Position numbers and translations under genes: made by a program. DNA of 64,000 nucleotides, from assembly GCA_022414725.1 (NCBI GenBank), contig CM039462.1:184121386-184185385 (forward strand), in the 5' to 3' direction. Of this stretch, positions 46,650 to 54,889 are shown piece by piece (position 1 is the stretch's first letter; the number at the start of each line of letters is the position of its first letter). Source of the stretch: Microglena sp. YARC. Its lineage: Eukaryota > Chlorophyta > Chlorophyceae > Chlamydomonadales > Chlamydomonadaceae. Under the pieces are notes generated by a model. That model ran no database searches. It saw nothing but the letters and a program-made list of their open reading frames with translations, and had not been told where the DNA came from.

Positions 46650-46805
46650 AAAATGATCACTGTAGCACGAACTCAGGGCCCCTGTCAGTAAAACGATTGT
46701 TCGGTGTACAGTTCATCAGTGCTTCTTCATTATACCTCCTCCTGTCATGGTTTGGCAAGTTTCTTTAGCCTATTTGGTCTACCCCTGGACTGTAACAGCA
46801 TACAA
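46650..46805 (+). repeat. dispersed repeat family R1, copy d
   Basis: TAGCACGAACTCAGGGCCCC, CAGTTCATCAGTGCTTC, TTTAGCCTATTTGGTCTACC, CCTGGACTGTAACAGCATAC. Confidence 0.8.
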
Positions 46806-47640
46806 ACAATCCCCTACCACACCAGCTGCCACCACTGCCACATACATTCCCCTACCACACCACCTGCCCCCACTGCCACCATCATTGTGTTATGTGCAGA
46901 GGGGTGATAGTCACCTCCTGAGGGGAAACCCTGGACTGTTACAACATACATAAATTCCCCTACCACACCAGCTGCCACCGCATGGCGTTATAAACTTATA
47001 ACCAATACAGAAGCTGTGGACTAACCACTACGTGGTACCTGGCGCCAGATACCACGGAGTTATAAGTCCACGGCATCCCCTCGGGCCATGCAATATTATA
47101 GAAGCCTCCGTGGTTAGTCCATGGCTTCTATAATAACCAACCGTCATTGTGTTATTACCATATTGGAAACAACATACATACATTCCCCTACCACACCAGC
47201 TGCCCCCACTGCTACCACCTGCGGTGTTAACCAACATTGTGTTATGGTGACTGTCATCTCCCGAGAGAAAACCCCATCTTTACGTTTAGTGCATATGTTT
47301 ATAGCCATTACGCGGATGAGTTGGATTTGGGTTTTCGAATCACTTCGTACTTCGTTGTCCGTACCTCAAACTTGAAAATTTGGCCCGGGAATTATGACAT
47401 TTTTGGCCGAGAATCGAGAATTCTGAGAAATTTAGAATCCTTAGAATTCTCGAAAATTTGCCTGAAAAAGTTGAGGTACAAACCACAAGCTACTAGATCC
47501 AAATCCAAATCCATCTCCCGAACGGCTATTAGTATCACTTCCCCTACCACACCAGCTGCCCCCACTAACATACAGTTGAATAAGCAGAACAATACACTGT
47601 GAGCAGTGCAACGCGATCCTAATAAATATGGGTAGGGATA
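46806..47640. repeat. TTCCCCTACCACACCAGCTG repeats with a foldback
   Basis: TTCCCCTACCACACCAGCTG followed by CC(C/A)CCACTGCC recurs at least five times, at changing distances. Between copies, 47010-47034 and 47105-47128 form inverted arms (AGCTGTGGACTAACCAC against GTGGTTAGTCCATGGCT) around a loop of about 70 bases. No gene was recognised. Confidence 0.6.
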
Positions 47641-47800
47641 CGGTAGGCAATATGATATCATACGATGCCGGCGGTCTGACTATGTAACTTTGGCCTACAG
47701 CATCATATCATATGATATTAAATTATATGATATTTGTTTGATATCATATGATATCATACTCGTCTTTGGTCAGCATCATACGATTTGCCGGTCCCTAAAT
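47641..47800 (-). mobile_element. AT-palindromic MITE-like repeat
   Basis: GATATCATACGATGCCGGCG then GTCTGACTA is the reverse complement of the core at 2720-2760. It is followed by ATATCATATGATAT palindromes and a second CATCATACGATTTGCCGG on the other side. Two copies 45 kb apart in opposite orientation suggest a small mobile element. Confidence 0.45.
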
Positions 47801-48019
47801 ATGGGTGGTTCCTGAGGTGCTCCCGTTGATAACACCTGTCCTAGTCGTAACATACTGAAACAGTAACATACATTTAGATAGCAGGTTGCAAGCAAGATAA
47901 GGCAGTGCAAGATGCAGAATGAACAAAGCAGAAAGAAGAAAGATTACAATGGCCACTTGCCCTGGCAGTGGAAACACCACCGCCCTCAAAAGAACGGACT
48001 CGAGACACCTACTGTCTTC

Positions 48020-48090
48020 TGGCAGTGGGGCTCGAACTCCCGTCGGCGTGAGCTTTACCAACGGTGTCTAGACCATACCGCCATCCAGCA
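48020..48090 (-). other. tRNA-like fragment 1
   Basis: Read on the minus strand, GGAGTTCGAGCCCC resembles a T-arm/B box and GGCGGTATGGTCTAGAC an A box, with CACTGCCA at the 3' end. Stems pair imperfectly and no anticodon can be assigned. Probably tRNA-derived rather than a working gene. Confidence 0.25.
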
Positions 48091-48194
48091 GGTATGCGCC
48101 CAAGGTGCTCATATCAGTACAGCCTGGCAGTGTTGTCTGCAGACGTAGGATTAGCCCCTTTTAGCCCGTAGGGTTAGCCCCGGTTAGCCCCTTC

Positions 48195-48275
48195 CAGTGA
48201 TATACAATGGTCTACTGGTAGACCAGATCGCTTGAGGATGAAGAGTCGGGGGTTTGACTCCCCCTTTGGTCGCTC
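48195..48275 (+). other. tRNA-like fragment 2
   Basis: GGTCTACTGGTAGACC forms a perfect D-arm-like hairpin and GGGGGTTTGACTCCCCC a perfect T-arm-like hairpin at normal tRNA spacing. No acceptor stem closes them. Confidence 0.3.
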
Positions 48276-48460
48276 TTGGCGTCGCAGGTCGTCGTCAACC
48301 GCGATGGTAGCTTGTCCAGTTGAGGTAGGATACCGCTCCCCACCCGCGTACGACGGGCTCCCTTAACACCACGCCCCACCAGGCGTTATCATTGCCTTTT
48401 TAGGGTACCGGTTCACCAGCAGACAACTAACAGTAACATACAAAGACATGTGCATTTACG

Positions 48461-48540
48461 TCGGCAGTGAGATTCGAACCCCCTCGTTTCGGCGACCAGG
48501 CTCTGAAATCAGTGTGGCAGAACTGGACCGATGGGACATT
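48461..48540 (-). other. tRNA-like fragment 3
   Basis: The minus strand carries GGGGGTTCGAATCTC, a good B box, then ACTGCCGACG. The 5' part does not fold into a complete cloverleaf. Confidence 0.25.
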
Positions 48541-48589
48541 TCGAAAAGACATACTCGAGATGTCAAGATAGACTAGTAGCAGGCTATCC

Positions 48590-49073
48590 TGCTACAGGTG
48601 GAGTGTGTCATACAATGGAATACGTTCCCGCAGCTGGTGCATTCCGTCGCATCACTTTCTATGTAGTCTCCTTTATCACGCGCTTGATCTCTCACACACA
48701 CACTGCTGAACTTGGCAGGTGGAGACTGTTACACAACGGAGTTCTTGGTAGCAGCTGGTGCATCCCGTTGCATCACTTGCTATGTAGTCTCCTCTACCAT
48801 GCACTCTATCTCACACACACACTCACACACACTGCAGAACTTGTCAGGTGAAGTGTGCCACACAATGGAGTACTTGGCAGCAGCTGGTGCATCCCGCCGC
48901 ATCACTTTCTCAGTAGTCTCCTCTATCATGCGCTCTATCTCTCTCTCTCTCACTCACACACACTGCAGAACTTGTCAGGTGGAGTGTGCCACACAATGGA
49001 ATACTTTCCCGCTGCTGGTGCAACCCGCCGCACCACTTTCTCTGTAATCTCCTCGATCATGCGCTTGATCCCC

Positions 49074-49106
<33 letters not shown>

Positions 49107-49540
49107 ACACACACACACTGTAGAACTTGGCGGGTTGAGTGTGTCACACAATGGAATACTTTCCCACAGCTGGTGCAACCCGCCGCACCACTTTCTCTGT
49201 AATCTTCCTCGATCAAGCACTTGATCCCCCCCCCCCCCCCCCCACACACACACTGTAGAACTTGGCGGGTTGAGAGTGTCACACAATGGAGTACTTTCCC
49301 GCTGCTGGTGCAACCCGCCGCACCACTTTCTCTGTAATCTCCTCGATCAAGCGCTTGATCCCCCCCCACCCCCCCACACACACACTGTAGAACTTGGCAG
49401 GTGGAGTATGTCACACAACGGAGTACTTTCCCACAGCTGGTGCAACCCGCCGCACCACTTTCTCTGTAATCTCCTCGATCAAGCGCTTCATCTCCCCCCC
49501 CCCCCCCCCCCCCCACACACACACACTGCAGAACTTGGCA
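48590..49540 (-). repeat. seven duplicated fragments of the helicase last exon
   Basis: Units of 125-155 bases begin near 48597, 48721, 48849, 48979, 49135, 49270 and 49403. On the minus strand each reads CGCATGATCGAGGAGATTAC and on to GCACCAGCAGCGGGAAAGTA, encoding a form of RMIEEITEKVVRRVAPAAGK(Y), the C-terminus of the PRP5-like protein. C runs and CACACA tracts separate them. Several keep the TGA after TATTCCATTGTG; in others it is TGG. They lack the exon's 5' half and so are pseudo-exons. Confidence 0.85.
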
Positions 49541-49551
49541 GGTGGAGTATG

Positions 49552-49773
49552 TCACACAACGGAGTACTTTCCCGCTGCTGGTGCATCCCGTCGCATCACT
49601 TTCTCCGTTGTCTCCTCGATCATGCGCTTTATCTCTTGCTTCGCCCTTTTCACCGTCAGCTCTGTCGGGCCTTCAATCAGTAAGTACAGCTTGCGTTCAC
49701 CCTCAGGGGCAGACTTGCCAGGCGGGACGAACAGGCCACGTGTCGTGACAGCTGCGCCAGTGGTTTCGGCCAG
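49552..49773 (-). CDS. PRP5/DDX46-like DEAD-box helicase, last exon
   Basis: A 222-base exon on the minus strand after acceptor CTGTTGCCCAG, in phase 0. It reads LAETTGAAVTTRGLFVPPGK, SAPEGERKLYLLIEGPTELT, VKRAKQEIKRMIEETTEKVM, RRDAPAAGKYSVV then TGA at 49552-49554. This is the KH-like C-terminal domain of the PRP5 family (plant RH42, animal DDX46), an RNA helicase acting on U2 snRNP at branch-site recognition. Family landmarks are TTRG, PPGK, GERKLYL and a GxYxV(L) terminus. The 10-11 residues that should link ARWK to LAETTG were not found in a clear exon. Confidence 0.85.
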   Translation of the reverse strand: MAETTGAAVTTRGLFVPPGKSAPEGERKLYLLIEGPTELTVKRAKQEIKRMIEETTEKVMRRDAPAAGKYSVV

Positions 49774-50092
49774 CTGGGCAACAGAGGGAATAGGGCTGAA
49801 ACCAAAGAGAGGCAATAGGGGTCAAAACAAAGAGGCAATAGTGATTAAAACAAAGGGAGGGAATAGGGGTCAACACAAAGGGAGGGAATAGTGATCAAAA
49901 CATGGAGAGGGAATGGGGGTAAAAACAAAGGGAGGGAATGGGGGTCAAAACAAAGGGAGGGAAAAGTGATCAAAACATGGAGAGGGAATAGGGGTAAAAA
50001 CAAAGGGAGGGAATGGGGGTCAAAACAAAGGGAGGGAAAAGTGATCAAAACATGGAGAGGGAATGGGGGTAAAAAAAAAGAGAGACAGTAGC
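49774..50092. repeat. intronic GGGAATGGGGGTCAAAACAA minisatellite
   Basis: About twelve units of roughly 25 bases (GGGGGTCAAAACAAAGGGAG, alternating with AAGTGATCAAAACATGGAGA) follow the acceptor of the last helicase exon on its intron side. Confidence 0.85.
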
Positions 50093-50235
50093 ATGTACGT
50101 TACTGTCCAGGGTTAGGCCAAATAGGCTAAAAGGAACTTGCCCAACCGTGAATAGGAAATGCTTAGAAAGAAAAAGCACTCATGATTTACTGACGGGGGC
50201 CCTGAGTTCGTGCTACAGTGATCATTTAATTCTTA
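50090..50235 (-). repeat. dispersed repeat family R1, copy e, inverted
   Basis: Plus strand GTTACTGTCCAGGGTTAGGC, CAAATAGGCTAAAAGGAACT, AGCACTCATGATTTACTGAC and GGGGGCCCTGAGTTCGTGCT, the reverse complement of the copies at 45508 and 46650. It sits inside the helicase intron. Confidence 0.8.
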
Positions 50236-50324
50236 AATATAAGTAACAGGTACATGCAGAGGGAAAAGGGGTCAAACAAAGAAAGGCAATTGTGGTACAA
50301 GAAAATATGTGTGCAGTACAACAA

Positions 50325-50745
50325 AGATAGCCCCCCCCCCCCCCCCCCCCCCCCTGCATCCCCATCCTGCCTCTCACCCCCCCCCCCCCCCCCCCTCTTT
50401 TCATCCCCATCCTCCCTCTCAACTTCTCTCTTCCCCTTCCCACTCCCCCCTCGCCCCCCCTGCATACCCCTCCCCCTCCTGCCTCTCTCCTCCCCTCTTT
50501 TCATCCCAGTCCTCCCTCTCTCCTTCCCTCCCCCCTCCAACCAACCTCCCCACTCCTGCCTCTCTCCTCCCCTCCCCCCTCTCTCTCTCCTCCCCTTCCC
50601 CCTCTCCCCCCCCCCCCCCCCCCCCTTCTCCCTCTCTCCCCTCCCTTCTCCCTCTCTCCCCTCCCTCCCCCCTCTCTCTCCCCCTCCCCCCTCTCCTCCA
50701 CCCCCCCCCCCCCTCCACCCCCCCTCTCTCTCCTCCCCCTTTCCA
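50325..50745. repeat. C/T-rich low-complexity tract
   Basis: Runs of C up to about 24 bases alternate with CCTCTCTCC. Long apparent ORFs on both strands are composition artefacts. On the minus strand this is a G/A-rich intron. Confidence 0.85.
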
Positions 50746-51403
50746 TGTTGCAGAGGGAGCTCCTGATGTGTGAACACACACACTGCCACCCTGCCCCACC
50801 ACCCGAGCAACCTGCCCCACCCACCCACCATCCCACCTACCTTCCAGCGCTGCAACACCCACCCACCCACACACCCAGCCACCTACCCTGCCACACACTG
50901 CCACCCACACCCCACCGCACCCACCCTGCCACACAATGCCACCCACACCCACACCCACATCCAACCCACCCTGCCACCCACCCTGCCACCCACTGCCACC
51001 CACACCCACCCACCCACCCACCCTGCCACACACTGCCACCCACACCCACATCCAACCAACCCTGCCACCCACCCTGCCACACACTGCCACCCACACCCAC
51101 ACCCACCCTGCCACCACCCTGCCACATACTGCCACCACACCCACCCACCCACCCTCCCTGCCACACACTGCCACCCACACCCACCCACCACCCACCCTGC
51201 CACCCACACCCACCCTGCCACCCACCCTGCCACCCCACTGCCACCCACACCCACACCCCACATCCAACCCACCCTGCCACACACTGCACCACCCACACCC
51301 ACCCACCCACCCACCCTGCCACACACTGCCACCCACACCCACCCACCCTGCCACCCACACCCACCCTGCCACACACCCTGCACCCCCCCCACCCCCCACC
51401 TAC
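50746..51403. repeat. CCACCCACACCCACCCTGCC repeats in helicase intron
   Basis: Degenerate tandem CTGCCACACACTGCCACCCACACC. At its left end a tiny exon-junction copy (minus strand TTGCAG|CGCTGGAAG|GTAGGTGG at about 50824-50845) preserves RWK and its donor. Confidence 0.75.
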
Positions 51404-51529
51404 CTTCCAGCGCGCATGCTGCGGTAAGTCATTAATCTCCAACTCCGCCTCGTAGTGCATTCCCTGGCTGGCGGTCTTGGACACAACCGCTGCCGCCGCC
51501 GCCACGGCCGCAGCCCCCCCAGGGGCCAC
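51404..51529 (-). CDS. duplicate of helicase ELEINDFPQHARWK exon
   Basis: Minus strand VAPGGAAAVAAAAAVVSKTA then SQGMHYEAELEINDLPQHAR, WK|GTAGGTGGG. It is open, with a possible acceptor TGTGTGTCAG just upstream. It differs from the main exon by F to L in NDFPQ and a shorter Ala tract. It is either a mutually exclusive or additional exon, or a drifting pseudo-exon. Confidence 0.6.
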
Positions 51530-51589
51530 CCACCCTGACACACACACTGCCACCCCACCTGGAATGCACCCCCCCCCCCCATCCCCCAC

Positions 51590-51740
51590 CTACCTTCCAG
51601 CGCGCATGCTACCCCCCCCCCCCCCCCCCCCTGCCCCCCCCCCCCCCCCCCCCCCAACCAACCACCCTGCCACCCAACCTACCCTGCCCCCCCCCCCACA
51701 CACCCCACCTACCTTCCAGCGCGCATGCTGCCTTCCCCCC
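51590..51740 (-). pseudogene. two donor-only fragments of the same exon
   Basis: At 51594-51612 and 51712-51735 the minus strand keeps only GCATGCGCGCTGGAAG|GTAGGTGGG (the HARWK junction), embedded in G runs. With 50824 and 51404 this makes four extra copies of one 5' splice site. Confidence 0.75.
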
Positions 51741-51804
51741 ACACCCTGCCACCCACACCCAACCACCCACCCTGCCATCCCCACCCCACCCATCCCCCAC
51801 CTAC

Positions 51805-52058
51805 CTTCCAGCGCGCATGCTGCGGGAAGTCATTAATCTCCAACTCCGCCTCGTAGTGCATTCCCTGGCTGGCTGTCTTGGCCGCCGCAGCAGCCGCCGC
51901 CGCCACTGCCGCAGTTCCCCCTGGGGCCATGGCCCCCGGGGTGGCGTACGCGGCAGCTAAGGCCGCCGCCCTAGCAGCTGCAGCCATGGCAGTCACACTG
52001 GGGTCTGCCCCCAAGGTACCAGGGGCGGCTTGAGAGGAATAGGAAGTGATTGTCACAC
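51805..52058 (-). CDS. PRP5/DDX46-like helicase, Ala-rich exon before KH-like domain
   Basis: A 254-base exon on the minus strand from CTCTGCCCACAG| to TGGAAG|GTAGGTGG, entering in phase 1 and leaving in phase 0. It encodes VTITSYSSQAAPGTLGADPS, an Ala-rich stretch (AAAARAAALAAAYATPGAMA), then KTASQGMHYEAELEINDFPQ HARWK. HYEAELEINDFPQxARWK is the signature of PRP5 C-termini, followed in the family by the segment in the last exon. This appears to be the authentic copy because it has the full upstream sequence. Confidence 0.8.
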
Positions 52059-52129
52059 CTGTGGGCAGAGCATAACGGTAGTTGGTTAACATTCCAGGTG
52101 GTGATAGTCGAACTGGGGTCCGCCCCGCC

Positions 52130-52225
52130 ATCGTGCCGCCCCCCGCACCGTGCCGCCCCCGCATCAGGCCGCCCCCGCATCGTGCCGCCCCCGAATCGTG
52201 CCGCCCCCGCATCGGGCCATTGAAG
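52130..52225. repeat. GTGCCGCCCCCGCATC 16-bp repeat
   Basis: Five to six units with small changes, lying just upstream (minus strand) of the acceptor region of the exon at 51805-52058. Confidence 0.7.
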
Positions 52226-52249
52226 CGCAGTGGCATGCTTGATAGGAGT

Positions 52250-52965
52250 AGGACGTGATAGTCACGCCTGCGTGCAGAGCATTAAGAAAAAATTGTCACA
52301 CCTGTGTGTGGAGCATAACGGTACAAAAAAAGGTAACGCCTGGAGGGTGGGTGGATGGCGCTTGGGGGCAGGAGGACGTGATAGTCACACCTGTGTGCGG
52401 AGCATAACAAAAAAATGATCTTCACACCTGTGTGCGGAGCATGAGTAAAACAAAAAAATTACATCCCGGTCACACCCCGGTCACACCTGTGTGCGGAGCA
52501 TAACGGTAAAACAAATGATTGTCACACCCCGGTCACACCTGTGTGCGGAGAATAACGGAGAAACAAATGATCGTTACACCCCGGTCACCCCTGTCACACC
52601 TGTGTGCGGGAGCATAACGATAAAAAAATGATCATCACTCCTGGTTGCGGAGCATAACGGAAAAAAAAATTATTGTCACGCCTGTGTGCGGAGCATAAGT
52701 AAAACAAAAACGTCACACCCCTGTCACACCTGTGCGCGGAGCATAACAGTAAAAATAATGATCTTCACACCTGTGTGCGGAGCAATACGAAAACAATGGT
52801 CATCACGCCTGTGTATGGAGCATGGGTAAAAAACAAAGTCACACCCTGGCCACACCTGTACCCAGAGCATTACCTAAAAAATGATTGTCACACCTGTTTG
52901 CGGAGCACTACGAAAAAAAGGATCGTCACACCTGTGTGTGGAGCATAACGGTAACAAGGGCGTGA
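52250..52965 (-). repeat. array of duplicated splice-acceptor segments
   Basis: About 16 units of roughly 40 bases, plus strand TCACACCTGTGTGCGGAGCA then TAACGGTAAAAAAATGATCG. On the minus strand each reads TTATGCTCCGCACACAG|GTGTGAC, the same sequence as the acceptor used at 52058 (TTATGCTCTGCCCACAG|GTGTGAC). The array thus multiplies one 3' splice site. It continues at 53565-53790. Confidence 0.85.
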
Positions 52966-53564
52966 CCGCCCTTGTGTTGGCAATTTAATGGGTTTTGCTG
53001 GAGGTATGAGGAAGCCTCGCTGAGCCCCGCTGTCACTAGGGTTGTTTGTGTGCGGTGTGCAATGTGCGGTGTGTGCAACCTTGTTGCTGCCTTCGTAAAC
53101 CTTGTTGCTGCCCTCGTGGCTGTTCTTGCGGAACGTGTGTCTCGTATACCGCGCTTTGGTACACAGTTGCGCGCTACCTCATAAACTGGGGCTGTGCACC
53201 CTCCGGCTGTGACTAGGCAGTCTCCTTCGGGATGACTTGACTGTCGAATCCCAACGTCAAGTGGTTCGGGGCGCAGTTTGACTTAAATCTACCTGGAAGA
53301 TGAGGTGACGTGACTGAAGATGCAACTTGTCTGAAATTTGCTTCGAGTCGGAGAATAGGTGACTGTATTTGCGAGTTTATCAAGCTGCCTGCCGTTTGCA
53401 AACGTCAGTTGGTGCGGTCTAAATGCAATTTGTAGGGCGAACCCTTAGGGTCCCTAGCGCATCCGTTTGGCGCACCCGGCAGTACGGCTGATGTACCGAA
53501 GTCGCTACCCATGGAGGGGCGGTAAAAATAAAAACGCCGGATGGGGCATACCGGTAAAAACATA
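52966..53564. other. unique spacer inside the helicase gene
   Basis: No recognised exon on either strand and no repeat of note. A TTGTTGCTGCC(T/C)TCGT direct repeat lies at 53080-53120. Confidence 0.35.
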
Positions 53565-53800
53565 TATGATCGTCACACCTGTGTGCGGAGTATAACGGTA
53601 AAAAAAATGACCGTCACACCCCGGTCACACCTGTGTGCGGAGCCTACCGGTACAAGAAAAAGGTAACGCCTGGAGGAGCATAACGTAAAAATAAAATGAT
53701 CCTCACACCTGCATGCAGAGCATTACGGTAAAACATGAAAAATAATGATCACACCTGTGCGTGGAGCATAACGGTAAAAAACAAATAACGCCTGTAGGGG
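53565..53800 (-). repeat. acceptor-segment array, second block
   Basis: Five to six more units of the CACACCTGTGTGCGGAGCAT type, with longer variable tails (GGTAACGCCTGGAGG). Confidence 0.75.
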
Positions 53801-54052
53801 CATGGTGTTAAGGTGACCCTCCCATATACCGCAGCTGGGGAAAGTCACCGTGGCAGACAATAGCATAACAGTAGTTGGTTGGAGAACGCCTGGTGGGGCG
53901 TGGTCTTCAGGGAGCCTCGTCTTACGGCGGCAAGAACGGCTGCACTGTACCTGGGCAAAGCTACCATCCAGTTGGCAGCGATCTAGAACACTAAAGCGCA
54001 CCTGCCACCCACCCACTGCCACCAACCCACATACACCCCCCCCCCACTCCCC

Positions 54053-54083
<31 letters not shown>

Positions 54084-54222
54084 ACTGCCACCCACACCAC
54101 ATCCACACACACCACTCCAAAACACACACATTGCCCTCCCCGCCCCCCCCCCCCCCCCCCCCCACACACACACACCACCCACACACCACCCACTCTGCCA
54201 CACACACTGCCACACACCTGGA
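53801..54222. other. intron with possible exon and CA/C tracts
   Basis: 53860-53990 contains AACGCCTGGTGGGGCGTGGT, which recurs inverted at 48364-48390. Its minus strand could encode a short peptide, but no family was recognised. C runs and CA repeats fill 54030-54200. Confidence 0.35.
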
Positions 54223-54847
54223 TTGAGGCTGCTGCAGCAAGGACAGCCGCATTCATTCCGATGTGTGGACACACCACTGACACACACACCCACACACTGC
54301 CACCCACCTAGGATTGAGGCTGCTGCTGCAAGGACAGCTTAAACTAGCACAATAACATTTAGCACAATAAAACCCAGCCACCCGCCCTCACCCACCACAC
54401 ACGCACACACTGCCACCCACCTCAAATTGAGGCTGCAGCAGCAAGGACAGCTTAAAACTAGCACAAAAAACATTGTAGCACACAAAACAGCCCCCCCCCC
54501 CCCCACACACACACACACCCCACCCACACACCGCCACACACGCACATACACTGCACCCACTCACTGCCACCCAACTCGAATTGAGGCTGCCAGCAGCAAG
54601 GAAAGCATAAACTAGCACAAAAACATGTAGCACCAAAAACACAGCCCCCCCCCCCCCCCCCTCCACACACCACACACCGCCACACACGCACATACACTGC
54701 CACACACACACTGCCACCCACTTGGGATTGAGGCTGCTGCAGCAAGGACAGCGGCATTCATTTCTGATGTTGTGAACACACACACTGACAAAGCACACAC
54801 ACAACGCAAGCACAGTGCCACCCACCCACCCACTGGTTTACCATCAC
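54223..54847 (-). repeat. five drifted copies of the Ala-rich micro-exon
   Basis: Copies centred near 54245, 54325, 54437, 54587 and 54745, each holding (minus strand) GTCCTTGCTGCAGCAGCCTC. The 54745 copy retains an AG acceptor and MNAAVLAAAASIP; the 54245 copy has a good donor CCAG|GTGTGT but ATCGG for ATCAG. The other three have lost the ATG/Asn codons. Confidence 0.75.
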
Positions 54848-54889
54848 CAGGAATTGAGGCTGCTGCAGCAAGGACAGCGGCATTCATTC
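54848..54889 (-). CDS. helicase Ala-rich micro-exon, best copy
   Basis: A 42-base 1-1 exon on the minus strand: CTCTCTTCCTCAG|GA ATG AAT GCC ... ATT CCT G|GTGATGG, encoding (x)MNAAVLAAAASIP(G). Plant PRP5 proteins have a similar Ala-rich stretch upstream of the KH-like domain. It could splice in phase 1 toward the exon at 52058, which also enters in phase 1. Confidence 0.55.

Noticed and set aside
50254..51590. Long ORFs on both strands (Pro/Ser/His-rich on plus, Gly/Arg- and Gly/Val/Trp-rich on minus)
   Set aside because: They arise from C/T and CCACCC low-complexity DNA; the only coding evidence here is the minus-strand helicase exon copies.
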